Shown: positions 8,987 to 18,058 of the stretch, one piece after another
Numbering within the stretch: position 1 is the first letter of the stretch
Layout: every line of letters starts with the position of its first letter
Source: Mycolicibacterium austroafricanum
GTDB lineage: Bacteria; Actinomycetota; Actinomycetes; Mycobacteriales; Mycobacteriaceae
DNA: 64,000 bases
Direction of reading: 5' to 3'
Assembly (NCBI RefSeq): GCF_902705885.1
Contig: NZ_CACSIP010000034.1
Location: forward strand, 1-64,000
The notes under the pieces: model-generated
Databases searched by the model: none
Seen by the model: only the letters and a program-made list of their open reading frames with translations
Told to the model about the DNA's origin: nothing
Program-made: the position numbers and the translations under genes

Positions 8987-9515
8987 TTGCAGGGGCCCGG
9001 TAGCTTTCCGCTCTCAACGCCTCGAAACTGGCCTCCCTCAGGCGCAAAGCCCTGCTTCGATCATTGCGAGATCGGGTCATTGCACGGCACCCAACGCCGC
9101 CGGCACTGGGTGGTGGACAACTGACATCCCTCGCTGTCTGCTTCACATCGCACAGCGGACTCGCCATTAGATACTCCCCCTCGGCCGTCACGATCCTACT
9201 GTTTAAATCCGTATGACGACACTTGGTTTTAAATCCGTATGACGACACTTGGTAAGGGCCGAGACTGTTGCCGCACGCAGGCTACGGCTCACGTGCTTGG
9301 TCTTCATGTCCTGCGGCGGCAGTAAAATCCCGACGGTACCGTAGCGGCCGGCGTCAGTCACTGCGGGACGTCCTGCTCGAGGAGCCGGTAAGTCGTTCGT
9401 TAGGCCTGCTGGCACTATGGAACATCAAGGTCTTCCCGGACCTCAGCTGTGTGGTTCAGGTCTGGCTAGCTGAGGATCATCCCGCAACAACCAAGCTGAG
9501 AGACGTCCCGCGACA
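8987..9515. other. Intergenic region between divergent Wzy-like and Wzx-like genes
   Basis: Over 500 bases with no gene I can support. It holds a perfect 26-bp tandem duplication (separate entry). Several short frames cross it but none resembles a known protein or has a good ribosome-binding site. Promoters for the two outward genes are expected here. Confidence 0.5.
9202..9253. repeat. Perfect 26-bp tandem duplication
   Basis: Two head-to-tail identical copies, 9202-9227 and 9228-9253, each running from TTTAAATCCGTATG to GACGACACTTGGT. The unit is markedly AT-richer than the surroundings. It lies in the intergenic region upstream of both the polymerase and flippase genes, so it could be a duplicated binding site or a replication-slippage product. 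Confidence 0.9.
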
Positions 9516-10814
9516 ATGCTGCATCGACTCCGTGCGCTATTTGAACGAAGCTATTCGCTCGTCCGGTCTGGAGCGCTTCGCTTGGTCGGCTTCGCGTTAA
9601 GCGTGCTGGTATTGGCTGCCGCCTCGTTGGCTGCAATCCCGGCGATGATCGCAGCAAGCGGTGACGCCGCCTGGGGGGCAATCGCACTCGGGCAGGTAAT
9701 TGGAACAGTTGGCGGGGTCGCTGTTGGGTACGGATGGGGTTGGTTTGGCCCCGCCAGAGTTGCTCAGTACGACCCAACGGCTAGGCGCACCGAGTACGTC
9801 GAATCTGTAATTGCACGTGGAGTTCTGGCGCCCCCGGTATGTGCCATTGCAGCGATTCTGGCCTATGTACTCGCATCAAGCACCCCGTTGTTCGCTGTAG
9901 CCGGTGCTGTATCGGCCACATGCATGGGACTCAGTGCCAGTTGGTACTTCGTTGGGTTGTCAAGGCCATTCATGATGTTCGCAATAGAGACCATTCCACG
10001 GGCAGCGGGCACGGGTGCGGGTGTTATCCTCATGACGATGGGGCACAGCGCCCTTATGGGGCCGCTTGGAATGTTCTGTGGCCTGATTGCGGCCCTCGCC
10101 TTCTCATCCATCTGGATCCTCTGGGCGGCGAAGCGGGAGGGTGCAGCATCTGGGAACCGACGACCGTTGAGAACGATCTTGCTTCTGAATCGGCATGGTG
10201 TCGCCTCGGCTCTGGGTTCAGCTGCCTACATCGCCGCGCCCCTTGCGATCGTGTCTGTTGTAGCTCCAAGTATTCAGCCCGCGTTCGCTCTGGCTGACAG
10301 GGTCAAGGGACTGGTGTTCGTGGCGTCAGCTCCGGCTGCGGCAGTCCTTCAAGGTTGGGTCCCGCGCGCGAGCGAGGCGGCTCGAGTACGCCGAGCTAAC
10401 ATCGCCCTGTTCAGCGCCGGTGTCTTCGCGGTGTTTCTTGGTGTCGGTACGGCAGCCGTTGCCCCAGGTCTCGTAAGCTGGCTTGGCAACGGACAGATTT
10501 CAGTGTCCTGGATCGTGGTCGTGTTGATGGCGGGGTGCGTGGCGATCACGCTGTTTCAGAATGTCTTGGAGCGCGCAGCGCTGGCAACCTTCGGCCGTCT
10601 TCGCGCCGCAGTCAAGGCCGTCGCCCTTGGATCCCTAGTCGGTTTGCCGCTGGTCGGTATCGGAGCGCGTCAGCTCGGAACTGCCGGGGCGATGGCGGGA
10701 GTTCTCGCCGGCCTGCTGGCGTCTGTCGCCGTCGAACTCGTAACACATCTGCGGGTAGTGCGAGAAGCGCACAGAAGTAATGCGTCCAGCCAGGGGTCCG
10801 CGGCCGGAGAATAG
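9516..10814 (+). CDS. Wzx-like polysaccharide flippase (MOP superfamily)
   Basis: 432 residues with about twelve hydrophobic segments, starting near residue 22 (LVGFALSVLVLAAASLAAIPAM) and ending with a long helix before a hydrophilic tail. The layout, paired six-helix halves and few charged residues in the membrane, is that of Wzx/MATE-type lipid-linked oligosaccharide flippases. It would move undecaprenyl- or decaprenyl-linked repeat units to the outer leaflet for the Wzy-like polymerase encoded divergently. Sequence identity to named Wzx proteins cannot be judged by eye; the assignment rests on topology and context. Confidence 0.75.
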   Translation: MLHRLRALFERSYSLVRSGALRLVGFALSVLVLAAASLAAIPAMIAASGDAAWGAIALGQVIGTVGGVAVGYGWGWFGPARVAQYDPTARRTEYVESVIARGVLAPPVCAIAAILAYVLASSTPLFAVAGAVSATCMGLSASWYFVGLSRPFMMFAIETIPRAAGTGAGVILMTMGHSALMGPLGMFCGLIAALAFSSIWILWAAKREGAASGNRRPLRTILLLNRHGVASALGSAAYIAAPLAIVSVVAPSIQPAFALADRVKGLVFVASAPAAAVLQGWVPRASEAARVRRANIALFSAGVFAVFLGVGTAAVAPGLVSWLGNGQISVSWIVVVLMAGCVAITLFQNVLERAALATFGRLRAAVKAVALGSLVGLPLVGIGARQLGTAGAMAGVLAGLLASVAVELVTHLRVVREAHRSNASSQGSAAGE

Positions 10815-10911
10815 CGTCACAACTCGTGTCTTGCTAGGCGCAGTCTGTCGCGATTCCGGGCGCATTACATTAGCCGATCGATTCAGCCTTAATCCGGTAC
10901 TGTCGACCCTT

Positions 10912-11577
10912 GTGAATACTAAACAGTTGGTTCGTAATACTTTGGGAGACAGAAGAGTACGGCGGATCAAGAGTTTTCGCACTCGTCTTTCGTCCAAACT
11001 AGATGTCGGTCCTTGGCGGCGACCTGGACTCGGCGAGCTTGACGTGGCCCTTGCGGAAGCGATCGGGCGGCCTCAAGGGGGGACATTCATCGAGCTCGGC
11101 GGAAATGACGGGTTTCAGGCATCAAATTCTTTCCTACTGGAGCGCGAATTAGGGTGGAGGGGAGTACTGATCGAAGCAATTCCCGAACTGGCGGCGGAAG
11201 CGCAGCGGAACCGTCCACGAGCAACCGTGGTGTGTGCAGCTGCGTCCTCGTCGACGCGATGCGCAATTATCGGTATGGAATACGAAGACCTCACAAGCAA
11301 GGTGTTGAGTAACGCCGGCGGTGTGATGGTCGCGACTACGACCCTCTCAACGGTCATCGACGATGTCATGGGTGGAAGCGCTCCAGACTTGCTCTCGATC
11401 GACGTCGAGGGACACGAGTTGGAGGTGATCACTGGCCTCGACCTGGAAAAGCACCGGCCCAAATGGATACTTATTGAAACCGACCATCCAGAGGTTGTGG
11501 GGCGTACGCTCAATTGTTATCAGCGAGCGTCGCAACTGTCTTTTCACGACTACCTATTCAAATTGAATTGCGAATAG
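10912..11577 (+). CDS. FkbM-family SAM-dependent methyltransferase
   Basis: 221 residues from a GTG at 10912 (VNTKQLVRNT). A longer frame opens at 10780, overlapping the flippase gene, but its first 44 residues look non-coding; neither start has a strong ribosome-binding site, so the start is uncertain. SAM-binding motif I is TFIELGGNDGFQASNSF, then GVLIEAIPE, and the family signature is DLLSIDVEGHELEVITG. It ends FHDYLFKLNC. It probably O-methylates a sugar of the same polymer. It differs from the 3.7-kb FkbM enzyme, so the two may act on different residues. Confidence 0.8.
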   Translation: MNTKQLVRNTLGDRRVRRIKSFRTRLSSKLDVGPWRRPGLGELDVALAEAIGRPQGGTFIELGGNDGFQASNSFLLERELGWRGVLIEAIPELAAEAQRNRPRATVVCAAASSSTRCAIIGMEYEDLTSKVLSNAGGVMVATTTLSTVIDDVMGGSAPDLLSIDVEGHELEVITGLDLEKHRPKWILIETDHPEVVGRTLNCYQRASQLSFHDYLFKLNCE

Positions 11578-11752
11578 TTGGTTTAGCGTTGACTGCGCGT
11601 GTACGGATCCTCACGGCGAGTCAGCTTTCGAATATTCCTGTTTTGAGCACGGGCAGCCGAAGCGGCGCCTCGCAAGTCGTGACCATTGGACCCATAAGCT
11701 ACATCCCGTTCAGGGCCGCAGAAGTATCCGCTTTTGCTATCCGTGCAGATGT

Positions 11753-13927
11753 TCAGAAAACCCCAGCGACTTTCATGGATTCCGCGATCATCGGGTGAAT
11801 CTTCTGCCCGTATGCCAATGTCATATGGTAGGTGTCGAGCTTGGTCGGTGTCGAGCCGACGAAGCTCGGACAAAAGCGGTTGTCGCTGCAGAACCACGGT
11901 CGAGCGTCGATCCACTTTCCATTGACAGATTCCGCGACGGATTGCTCTGACCGAGCAATCGACCGCCATATATCATCCACTTCGCTAATGCAACTCGCTG
12001 GCACGCTTGATCGATCACCATAACATTGTCTGATATTTATTTCGGCCGGCGGTGCAGAAAGCAATACTACTTCTTTTGTGCTTCCTCGAAATTTTTCAAT
12101 TATCTGGCGGAGTGAACTGCCCCATTCGCGGGTCGTCATCCATTCGTCGCTGCCTACGACGCGTTTCGTCCCGTAAATGTTCGATATTATGACCACTTCA
12201 GGCTTCGTGGAATTAATCAAGTCGACTGCCCGCTGTGTCATCCCAGGGCAAGCATCGACAATGGATGGGTCCGGATTGAAGACTAGGGCGGCGGCGAATT
12301 CGCAGCCGCCCATCGCTGCGACGTCCAACCGGATTTGCCCACCCGAGTTAAGCGCAAGCTCTCGCAGCGGCCCAGCGTAGGAGAGGGCGATGGAATCTCC
12401 GACGATGACCATCTGCGTCGGCGCAGAAGCGGAACCCCAGGTGCACGTCTGACCGTCCAATGGGACGATTCCGTTGCAGGCGTGGACTTCGGGCGGCGAT
12501 TCTGGCGTTTGCATCGCTGACTCCATCGAAGGATCCAAGGGCGGCCATTCCGTCGCGGTCAGCGATGCCGCGATCTCCTCCTGCAAGGCCGCCGTCAGAG
12601 GGCCCCAATCCGGCCCAGGCTCGGACGGACTCGCCTTTCCGGGGGCGGCGGCCACTATTGGGGGTGCCACCTGGTCGTGAATATTTGGGCGCACGGTGTA
12701 CCCCCACACCCCGAGTGTCACCAGGAACAGAACAGCTACTGCTGCATATCGGCTTGACGTCTGAGCCTCGTAACGACGGAGACGTACATCCTTTACGGCC
12801 TCCCGGACCTTTCTCCAGTTTGTATATCGCAAAGGATTCTCGACAAAATGGTAGGACGCGATTGCCAGTCCGAATGAGAGCGCCACGACGGAAAGGGAGA
12901 AGAATCCGCTTGTAGGCATTAAGGCTCCGAGGATGACGATCACGGGCCAATGGACTAGGTATAGGGAGTACGAGATGTTCCCGACGTAGACACTTACGGG
13001 GTTTCGCAAGAACCCCTGCTTTCTAGGCTCGCCCCCCACACCAGCCGCGATTACCATCGCTGATCCCGCCACGGGCAGCAGCGCCCATGGAGCTGGAAAG
13101 CCAACTGAGTCTTCGTTAATTAGAAGAACACTGGCGCCGATGATTGCGAGCCCGCCCCACGACAACCATGGCTTCATCTTCGGCGGTATTCGGGCCAACG
13201 CACCGACGGCTGTCGCTAGCATCGCGCCGATGCCTAGTTCCCACACTCGGGAGAAGGTGTTGAAGTACGCCCACGTTGGCGCCGCGGCGGTCTCGTACAA
13301 CGCCCACCCGAGCGAGGCGGCGACGACTCCTCCCATTACTGCGCCCGCGAGCCGCATCCTATGCGCGTGGGTCCACGCCTTTTGTGCGATTACCAGACCG
13401 ATCGCAAATATCAGCGCCGGCCAGATGAAATAGAATTGCTCCTCAACCGACAGCGACCAATAGTGCTGAATCGGGGATACCGCATCAACTCCCCCGAAAT
13501 AGTCCGTTTCTTGGACGGCGAACCACCAGTTCGACATGAAGACGAAAGCGAAAAGGCTGTCCATGCCGACTTGTTCGGCCCGGAATGGAAGAAACACCCA
13601 CGTGGATGCCAAATACGTGAGGATCAGAACCACCGTGGCTGCCGGGATGATGCGTCGAACTCGGTTCCAGTAGAAGTCCTTAAATGACACGTTTCCATTG
13701 CGCTCGGCCATTCGCAAAAGGTTGCCGGTGATCAGGAATCCGGAAATCACAAAGAACACATCTACGCCGACGAAGCCGCCCTGTGGCCATCCCCACAGGT
13801 GTGCGCCGAACACTGTAAGGACGGCGACCATGCGTAGGCCCTGGATGTCCAGTCGCTGATGCGATCGTTCGGCCCGACGACGTCGACGCCGAGACTGCTT
13901 CAGGAACTTCTGCAGAACTGTCGTCAC
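11753..13927 (-). CDS. OafA/YrhL-type membrane acyltransferase with C-terminal SGNH domain
   Basis: 724 residues from a GTG at 13927 preceded by GGGGGG; a longer ATG frame from 14035 lacks such a site. The N-terminal acyltransferase-3 domain (about residues 24-370) starts RLDIQGLRMVAVLTVFGAHL and has GGFVGVDVFFVISGFLIT, with about ten membrane segments. A periplasmic linker leads to an SGNH domain with VIVGDSIALSYAG (Ser), and a C-terminal DTYHMT catalytic pair. Such AT3-SGNH fusions O-acetylate surface polysaccharides, taking acyl groups across the membrane. It is convergent with the FkbM gene. The sugar acetylated is not known. Confidence 0.9.
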   Translation of the reverse strand: MTTVLQKFLKQSRRRRRRAERSHQRLDIQGLRMVAVLTVFGAHLWGWPQGGFVGVDVFFVISGFLITGNLLRMAERNGNVSFKDFYWNRVRRIIPAATVVLILTYLASTWVFLPFRAEQVGMDSLFAFVFMSNWWFAVQETDYFGGVDAVSPIQHYWSLSVEEQFYFIWPALIFAIGLVIAQKAWTHAHRMRLAGAVMGGVVAASLGWALYETAAAPTWAYFNTFSRVWELGIGAMLATAVGALARIPPKMKPWLSWGGLAIIGASVLLINEDSVGFPAPWALLPVAGSAMVIAAGVGGEPRKQGFLRNPVSVYVGNISYSLYLVHWPVIVILGALMPTSGFFSLSVVALSFGLAIASYHFVENPLRYTNWRKVREAVKDVRLRRYEAQTSSRYAAVAVLFLVTLGVWGYTVRPNIHDQVAPPIVAAAPGKASPSEPGPDWGPLTAALQEEIAASLTATEWPPLDPSMESAMQTPESPPEVHACNGIVPLDGQTCTWGSASAPTQMVIVGDSIALSYAGPLRELALNSGGQIRLDVAAMGGCEFAAALVFNPDPSIVDACPGMTQRAVDLINSTKPEVVIISNIYGTKRVVGSDEWMTTREWGSSLRQIIEKFRGSTKEVVLLSAPPAEINIRQCYGDRSSVPASCISEVDDIWRSIARSEQSVAESVNGKWIDARPWFCSDNRFCPSFVGSTPTKLDTYHMTLAYGQKIHPMIAESMKVAGVF

Positions 13928-14472
13928 TGATATCCCCCCGGATGAGCCCTGCTTGCGGGCATATGATGACACGAAGGGGACGGTTGCGGCGACAATTGAC
14001 CTCATTCGGGCACTGTTGAGGACCACCTTATCCACCTGGTTGGCCCTGTCTGCCCGCGCACGTGGTGCGATTGCTGCGGGTTGCGGTCACATGATGACTG
14101 ATACTCATCGGGTGAGACAAGCGAGATAGTGTCTCCGCGTGGATCTGTCATCAAGTTACGTCTCGTCAACGGGCTGGGATGGTTTGCCATGTACCGCAAT
14201 GGGTTTAGCGACGGCGGTCCGGCTAATCCCGCATCGCGCCGAACTGCCCGGGGGTCACGCTTAGCGCGAATGTTCGGAATCGCCGGCGGAATGAATGTCT
14301 GGGCGCAACTAACAGCTGTGACGGGAGTGAGGGTTGACTACGAAAGTCGCCGAACCCTGCACCATCCCGATTGCAGGCGTGGACCTAATTGTGTTGTCAC
14401 ATCCGGGGCAGGTTGTTACGGAGAATTCAAGAGTCGACTACGTTCGAGCCAGCTGTTGCGGCGTGCTATCGG
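13928..14472. other. Intergenic region between acyltransferase-SGNH gene and the next methyltransferase gene
   Basis: About 545 bases. A plus-strand frame opens with TTG near 14334 after GGGAGTGAGG and reads MTTKVAEPCTIPIAGVDLIV, but it soon runs antisense into the end of the neighbouring gene and matches nothing I know. I see no supportable gene; decayed coding sequence is possible. Confidence 0.4.
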
Positions 14473-15201
14473 CTAAGCCGTGGCTTCGACGGCCAGCTGA
14501 GCTCCGCCCTCTTGGCTGCGCAAGTCCAAACCCCTCAAGGCTTCATGCTTGCTCTCGCCGAGTTCACATCGGATGACATCTTGAAAGCCCGCACGGTTCA
14601 ACTCTTCGGCTAACGTGTCAAAATCGTAAAGATATCCCGCATGATGGCCGAAAGCTGCGACAGGTATGCGAATAAGGTCGACAGCATGTTCTACTTGCTG
14701 CCCAATGTCCCGATAGTGACTGGATACTTCGTTACTGAGAGCGCTAGCGCCCTGCAGGTACATATCAACGTGTGCGCGTAGGTCTGGCGTGACGATTCGT
14801 ATGACGCCACTGGGTCGCATAGACTTGTGAGCTTCCACGAGCATCTGTCGGCCAGCCTGTAGCGTCAGATGCTCAATAACATTGTCAGAGTATACGTACT
14901 CAACCGAGCCCGCCCTGACTGGCCAACGCTTTGTGGCGTCTAGGTATAGACGCGTGACGGCATTGACATTGGTGACCAGCCAGCCATCGCGTGGGTTGTG
15001 GCCTCCGACCTCAAGCTTAATGGGCTCCCCACTGCGCGCAAGTTCCTTTCGAAATCGCGACTTTGCGAACGGCGTATTGACAGCCTCCACACCCGACCGG
15101 ATGAAAGACCGTACTGCCGGCCGACCCGCCAGCGAGTGATTAAGTCGTTCGCCTGCGGCGATGCCCTTCTTAACAATTTGATCCCGCCCCACCTGCCTCA
15201 C
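14473..15201 (-). CDS. Class I SAM-dependent methyltransferase (cell-surface-polysaccharide type)
   Basis: About 242 residues. The start is uncertain: GTG codons at 15201 and 15192 both precede VGRDQIVKKG, and the frame stays open further upstream without coding character. The core has IKLEVGGHNPRDGWLVTNV, then YVYSDNVIEHLTLQAGRQML and PSGVIRIVTPDLRAHVDMYL, the pattern of methyltransferases found in polysaccharide clusters (glycine-rich motif I, IEHL acidic motif, PDL motif). It stands alone between two non-coding stretches. It probably methylates a sugar or lipid-linked intermediate. Confidence 0.75.
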   Translation of the reverse strand: MRQVGRDQIVKKGIAAGERLNHSLAGRPAVRSFIRSGVEAVNTPFAKSRFRKELARSGEPIKLEVGGHNPRDGWLVTNVNAVTRLYLDATKRWPVRAGSVEYVYSDNVIEHLTLQAGRQMLVEAHKSMRPSGVIRIVTPDLRAHVDMYLQGASALSNEVSSHYRDIGQQVEHAVDLIRIPVAAFGHHAGYLYDFDTLAEELNRAGFQDVIRCELGESKHEALRGLDLRSQEGGAQLAVEATA

Positions 15202-15582
15202 CCTACAGGCTGAGGCATCGGACGGTCTCCCCTCGAGGCGGGGTTGGTAGGACGTTGTTGCGCCGGAGGGCGGTGAGGTAACAGCGCATGGGCCAAAGTG
15301 CGGGCCGTCTGCTTCTTCGGCGCAACAGACCAGCGCAGCGGGGCAGCAACGGCCCCTTTGAAAACAGAGCATCCGCCGCCCGTGATAGGAGTGGCGCGGG
15401 TATGTTCACGATGCACTTCTGGATGCCGTCTGTCTTTCAAGCGACGCTATATCCATAATCCATACGTATGGTGACCGTAAAGTGCCACGCAGGTGTATCG
15501 CCGAGCCGCCACCGCTTGTAATTGGACCGTACGGAGATTGCCTATACTGGGTAAACCCGACCAGGGCTATGGCCGAGACGAG
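15202..15582. other. Intergenic region upstream of the tyrosine phosphatase gene
   Basis: About 380 bases with no recognisable gene. GACCGTACGGAGATTGCC shortly before the phosphatase gene could include promoter sequence. Short frames here have no homology I recognise. Confidence 0.4.
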
Positions 15583-16146
15583 GTGTTGTTCCTGCACGTA
15601 ATGTTTGTATGCACTGGAAATATCTGCAGATCGCCTATGGCAGAGCGGCTCGCCGCCGCCTACGGCGGTGAACTGGAAATCCCGGATCTGAGAACGTCAA
15701 GCGCTGGGGTCCGCGCGGTAATTGCACACCCTATCCATCAGGATGCCGTGCCCGCGTTGGAAAGCTTGGGCGGTGACGCGTCCGACTTTTCCGCGCGACA
15801 ACTCACTGCCAGGATTGCCGCAGAAGCAGACCTTATTCTTACTATGACGAGAGAGCACCGCGAGGCAGTGCTTGGCGTCGCTCCCCGCAAGCTGCGCAGA
15901 ACCTTCACCTTGATAGAGGCTGCTCGGATCGCTTCAAGGTTTGATGCACAGAACGTAGGGGACCTGGCAGACTTCCGCCCACACCTCGGCGCCCTTGAAC
16001 TGCCGGACATTCCCGACCCGATCGGCCGAAGCCCTGATGTATTTGCTGCCGTGGGGGCGCAGATCGCCGAACTGTTACCTCCAATTATGGAGCTGTTACG
16101 GCGATCCATAGGTCCCACAGTCGAGTCGCCGACTTGGTCGACCTAG
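15583..16146 (+). CDS. Low-molecular-weight protein-tyrosine phosphatase
   Basis: 187 residues from GTG 15583, giving VLFLHVMFVCTGNICRSPMA, which fits the usual family start; an ATG at 15601 is an alternative. The P-loop CTGNICRS supplies the nucleophile Cys 10 and Arg 16, and the general acid Asp lies in LPDIPDPIGRSPDVF. These cytoplasmic enzymes, called Wzb in capsule systems, dephosphorylate a chain-length tyrosine kinase or sugar transferases. No partner tyrosine kinase is encoded in the window, so the target is open. It lies between the low-GC island and the first sugar transferase gene. Confidence 0.9.
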   Translation: MLFLHVMFVCTGNICRSPMAERLAAAYGGELEIPDLRTSSAGVRAVIAHPIHQDAVPALESLGGDASDFSARQLTARIAAEADLILTMTREHREAVLGVAPRKLRRTFTLIEAARIASRFDAQNVGDLADFRPHLGALELPDIPDPIGRSPDVFAAVGAQIAELLPPIMELLRRSIGPTVESPTWST

Positions 16147-16355
16147 CGGCGGAGCAAACTCAGATTTCCCTGACGCTCCGTTCCTTCCAGCAAACATCGC
16201 TCGGCCTCCGTCGGGTCGCCCCAGCAGGCAAACTCGCCGAACAGCGTAGCGACGTCAAACATGCTGCTAGGTGCGGCCGAATGGGCATTCGGAAGCGAAG
16301 GGTCGTCCCAGACGTATACATCGTGTTTCCTTGCCGAGCGAACATGCCGTTTACC

Positions 16356-16385
16356 TTGAGAAGTTGATAACGGTTGGGCTAATGT
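16356..16385 (+). promoter_or_regulatory. Likely SigA-type promoter of the first sugar transferase gene
   Basis: TTGAGA at 16356-16361 and TAATGT at 16380-16385 are separated by 18 bases, close to the housekeeping consensus. The predicted start is near 16392, giving a leader of about 28 bases before the ATG at 16420. A short dyad GGGCT/AGCCC overlaps the -10 region. Prediction only. Confidence 0.4.
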
Positions 16386-16419
16386 TCCAGCCCAAGGGGT
16401 AGAACGTCTGGGGGGACAC

Positions 16420-17910
16420 ATGACGGCGGTCAACGATCGGCTGGAAGTCGCAGCAAACATCGTTCCGATTCCAACCAAGCTCGCTGCATGGCAACGGGGC
16501 TATTCACGCCGGCTTGTGGCGATCGACCTGACCGCCGTCGCGCTGGCCGTGGGTCTCGCGCAATGGCTGCGGTTCGGCGGTTTGAATGCCGAGGTGTCCA
16601 CCTACCGGGCCGTCGACTACACCATGGTGTCAATCGCCATTGCGATCGTCTGGCTGGCAGCGCTCTCCATCAACCACTCCCGCTCGACCCGCGTCATCGG
16701 TTCCGGCGCTGAAGAGTACCGGCGAGTTTTGCTGGCCACGCTTGCGGTCTTCGGCGGTGTTGCCATCGTGTCGATGCTGTTCAAGCTCCAGATCGCCCGC
16801 GGTTACCTGATGATCGCGTTGCCTGCCGGCATCGCCTTTCTCATCTTGTTCCGCTACCTCGCGCGTCTGATGATTCGCCACGTCCGTCAGACGCAAGGCC
16901 GATGTATCACTCGGGTTCTTGTTGTGGGCAGTGCCCCCGCAGTGCGCGACCTGACGACATCGTTCGCTCGCGATCCGCGGTCCGAATACCAGGTGGTGGG
17001 TGCCTGCATCCCCGGTCCGATTTCGCGGAGCAAGATCGACGTCCCGGGCGTTGGCGAGATCCCCACTTTCGGCGACGAATCTCACGTTGTCGGCGCGGTG
17101 ACGGCCACCAGGAGCCACGCTGTCGCAGTCACGGCTACTGAACGTCTCAACGGCCGGGGGATCCGGGACCTGTCGTGGGAGCTGGAGAAGCTCGATATCG
17201 ATCTCCTCGTCGCACCGGGTGTGGTCGACATCGCCGGTCCGCGACTCCAGATGCGGCCTGTGTGCGGCCTCCCTTTGATTCATGTGGAGAAGCCGCAGTA
17301 CCACGGCGCCAAGCGATTCCAGAAGCGGCTGTTCGATGTCGCCTTCTCCGGCTCGGTGCTGCTGTTCGGATTGCCGATCCTGCTCGCCGTCGCCCTGGCA
17401 GTGAAGCTGACCAGCAAGGGCCCAGTCTTCTATCGTCAGGAGCGGATCGGCTTGGACGGCAACCCGTTCGAGATGATCAAGTTCCGCACCATGGTCGACG
17501 GTGCCGACAAGATGGTTCACAAACTCGCCGCGCTGAACGAGAGCGAAGGCGGGGTGCTGTTCAAGATTCGCGAGGATCCCAGGGTCACCCGCGTCGGCAA
17601 GATCCTGCGCAAGTACAGCATCGACGAGCTGCCGCAGTTCATCAACGTTCTCAAGCGCGACATGAGCGTCGTCGGACCGCGCCCGCCGCTGGCCAACGAG
17701 GTCAGGTCGTATGACGATCACACCCGTCGGCGGTTGCTGGTGCGTCCCGGGATCACCGGTTTGTGGCAGGTCAGCGGACGCTCGGACCTGTCCTGGGAGG
17801 ACTCGGTCCGTCTCGACATGTTCTACGTCGAGAACTGGTCGATGATCGCCGATCTGCTGATCGCCATCAAGACCGTCAAGGCGATGTTCAAGCCCTCCGG
17901 CGCCTACTGA
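16420..17910 (+). CDS. Polyprenyl-phosphate sugar-1-phosphate transferase (initiating transferase, WcaJ/WbaP type)
   Basis: 496 residues. It starts polymer assembly by moving a sugar-1-phosphate from a nucleotide sugar onto a polyprenyl phosphate. Four membrane helices (about residues 28-145) are followed by a CoA-binding-like Rossmann region (CITRVLVVGSAPAVRDL) and the catalytic bacterial sugar transferase domain: KRLFDVAFSGSVLL, FYRQERIGLDGNPFEMIKF, SIDELPQFINVLKRDMS, VVGPRPPL and RPGITGLWQVSGRSDL. It precedes gmd-fcl. A paralogue is encoded at 20.8 kb. Glucose- or galactose-1-phosphate is usual for the family; specificity is not readable here. Confidence 0.93.
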   Translation: MTAVNDRLEVAANIVPIPTKLAAWQRGYSRRLVAIDLTAVALAVGLAQWLRFGGLNAEVSTYRAVDYTMVSIAIAIVWLAALSINHSRSTRVIGSGAEEYRRVLLATLAVFGGVAIVSMLFKLQIARGYLMIALPAGIAFLILFRYLARLMIRHVRQTQGRCITRVLVVGSAPAVRDLTTSFARDPRSEYQVVGACIPGPISRSKIDVPGVGEIPTFGDESHVVGAVTATRSHAVAVTATERLNGRGIRDLSWELEKLDIDLLVAPGVVDIAGPRLQMRPVCGLPLIHVEKPQYHGAKRFQKRLFDVAFSGSVLLFGLPILLAVALAVKLTSKGPVFYRQERIGLDGNPFEMIKFRTMVDGADKMVHKLAALNESEGGVLFKIREDPRVTRVGKILRKYSIDELPQFINVLKRDMSVVGPRPPLANEVRSYDDHTRRRLLVRPGITGLWQVSGRSDLSWEDSVRLDMFYVENWSMIADLLIAIKTVKAMFKPSGAY

Positions 17911-18058
17911 GTAGGTCAACTCCCTTCACTAGCCGTTCGGTTGGGCGAGCACGCCACACCACGGTTTTCGCGATCTTGACTTGTTATGAAGGACACGCTC
18001 AGGGCCGCTACCCTGGATATCTGGGCTGGGTCCGTTCCATTCCGGGGGAAAGGTATCG

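Noticed and set aside
9202..9253. Tandem repeat considered as CRISPR or attachment site
   Set aside because: Only two adjacent copies without spacer, and no integrase or cas gene nearby.
14129..14476. 115-residue plus-strand open frame downstream of the acyltransferase-SGNH start
   Set aside because: No homology recognised, no good ribosome-binding site, and it runs into the 3' end of the opposing methyltransferase gene.
16630..17919. 429-residue minus-strand open frame opposite the first sugar transferase gene
   Set aside because: It mirrors a clearly coding, GC-rich gene; such antisense frames arise from codon bias in high-GC genomes.
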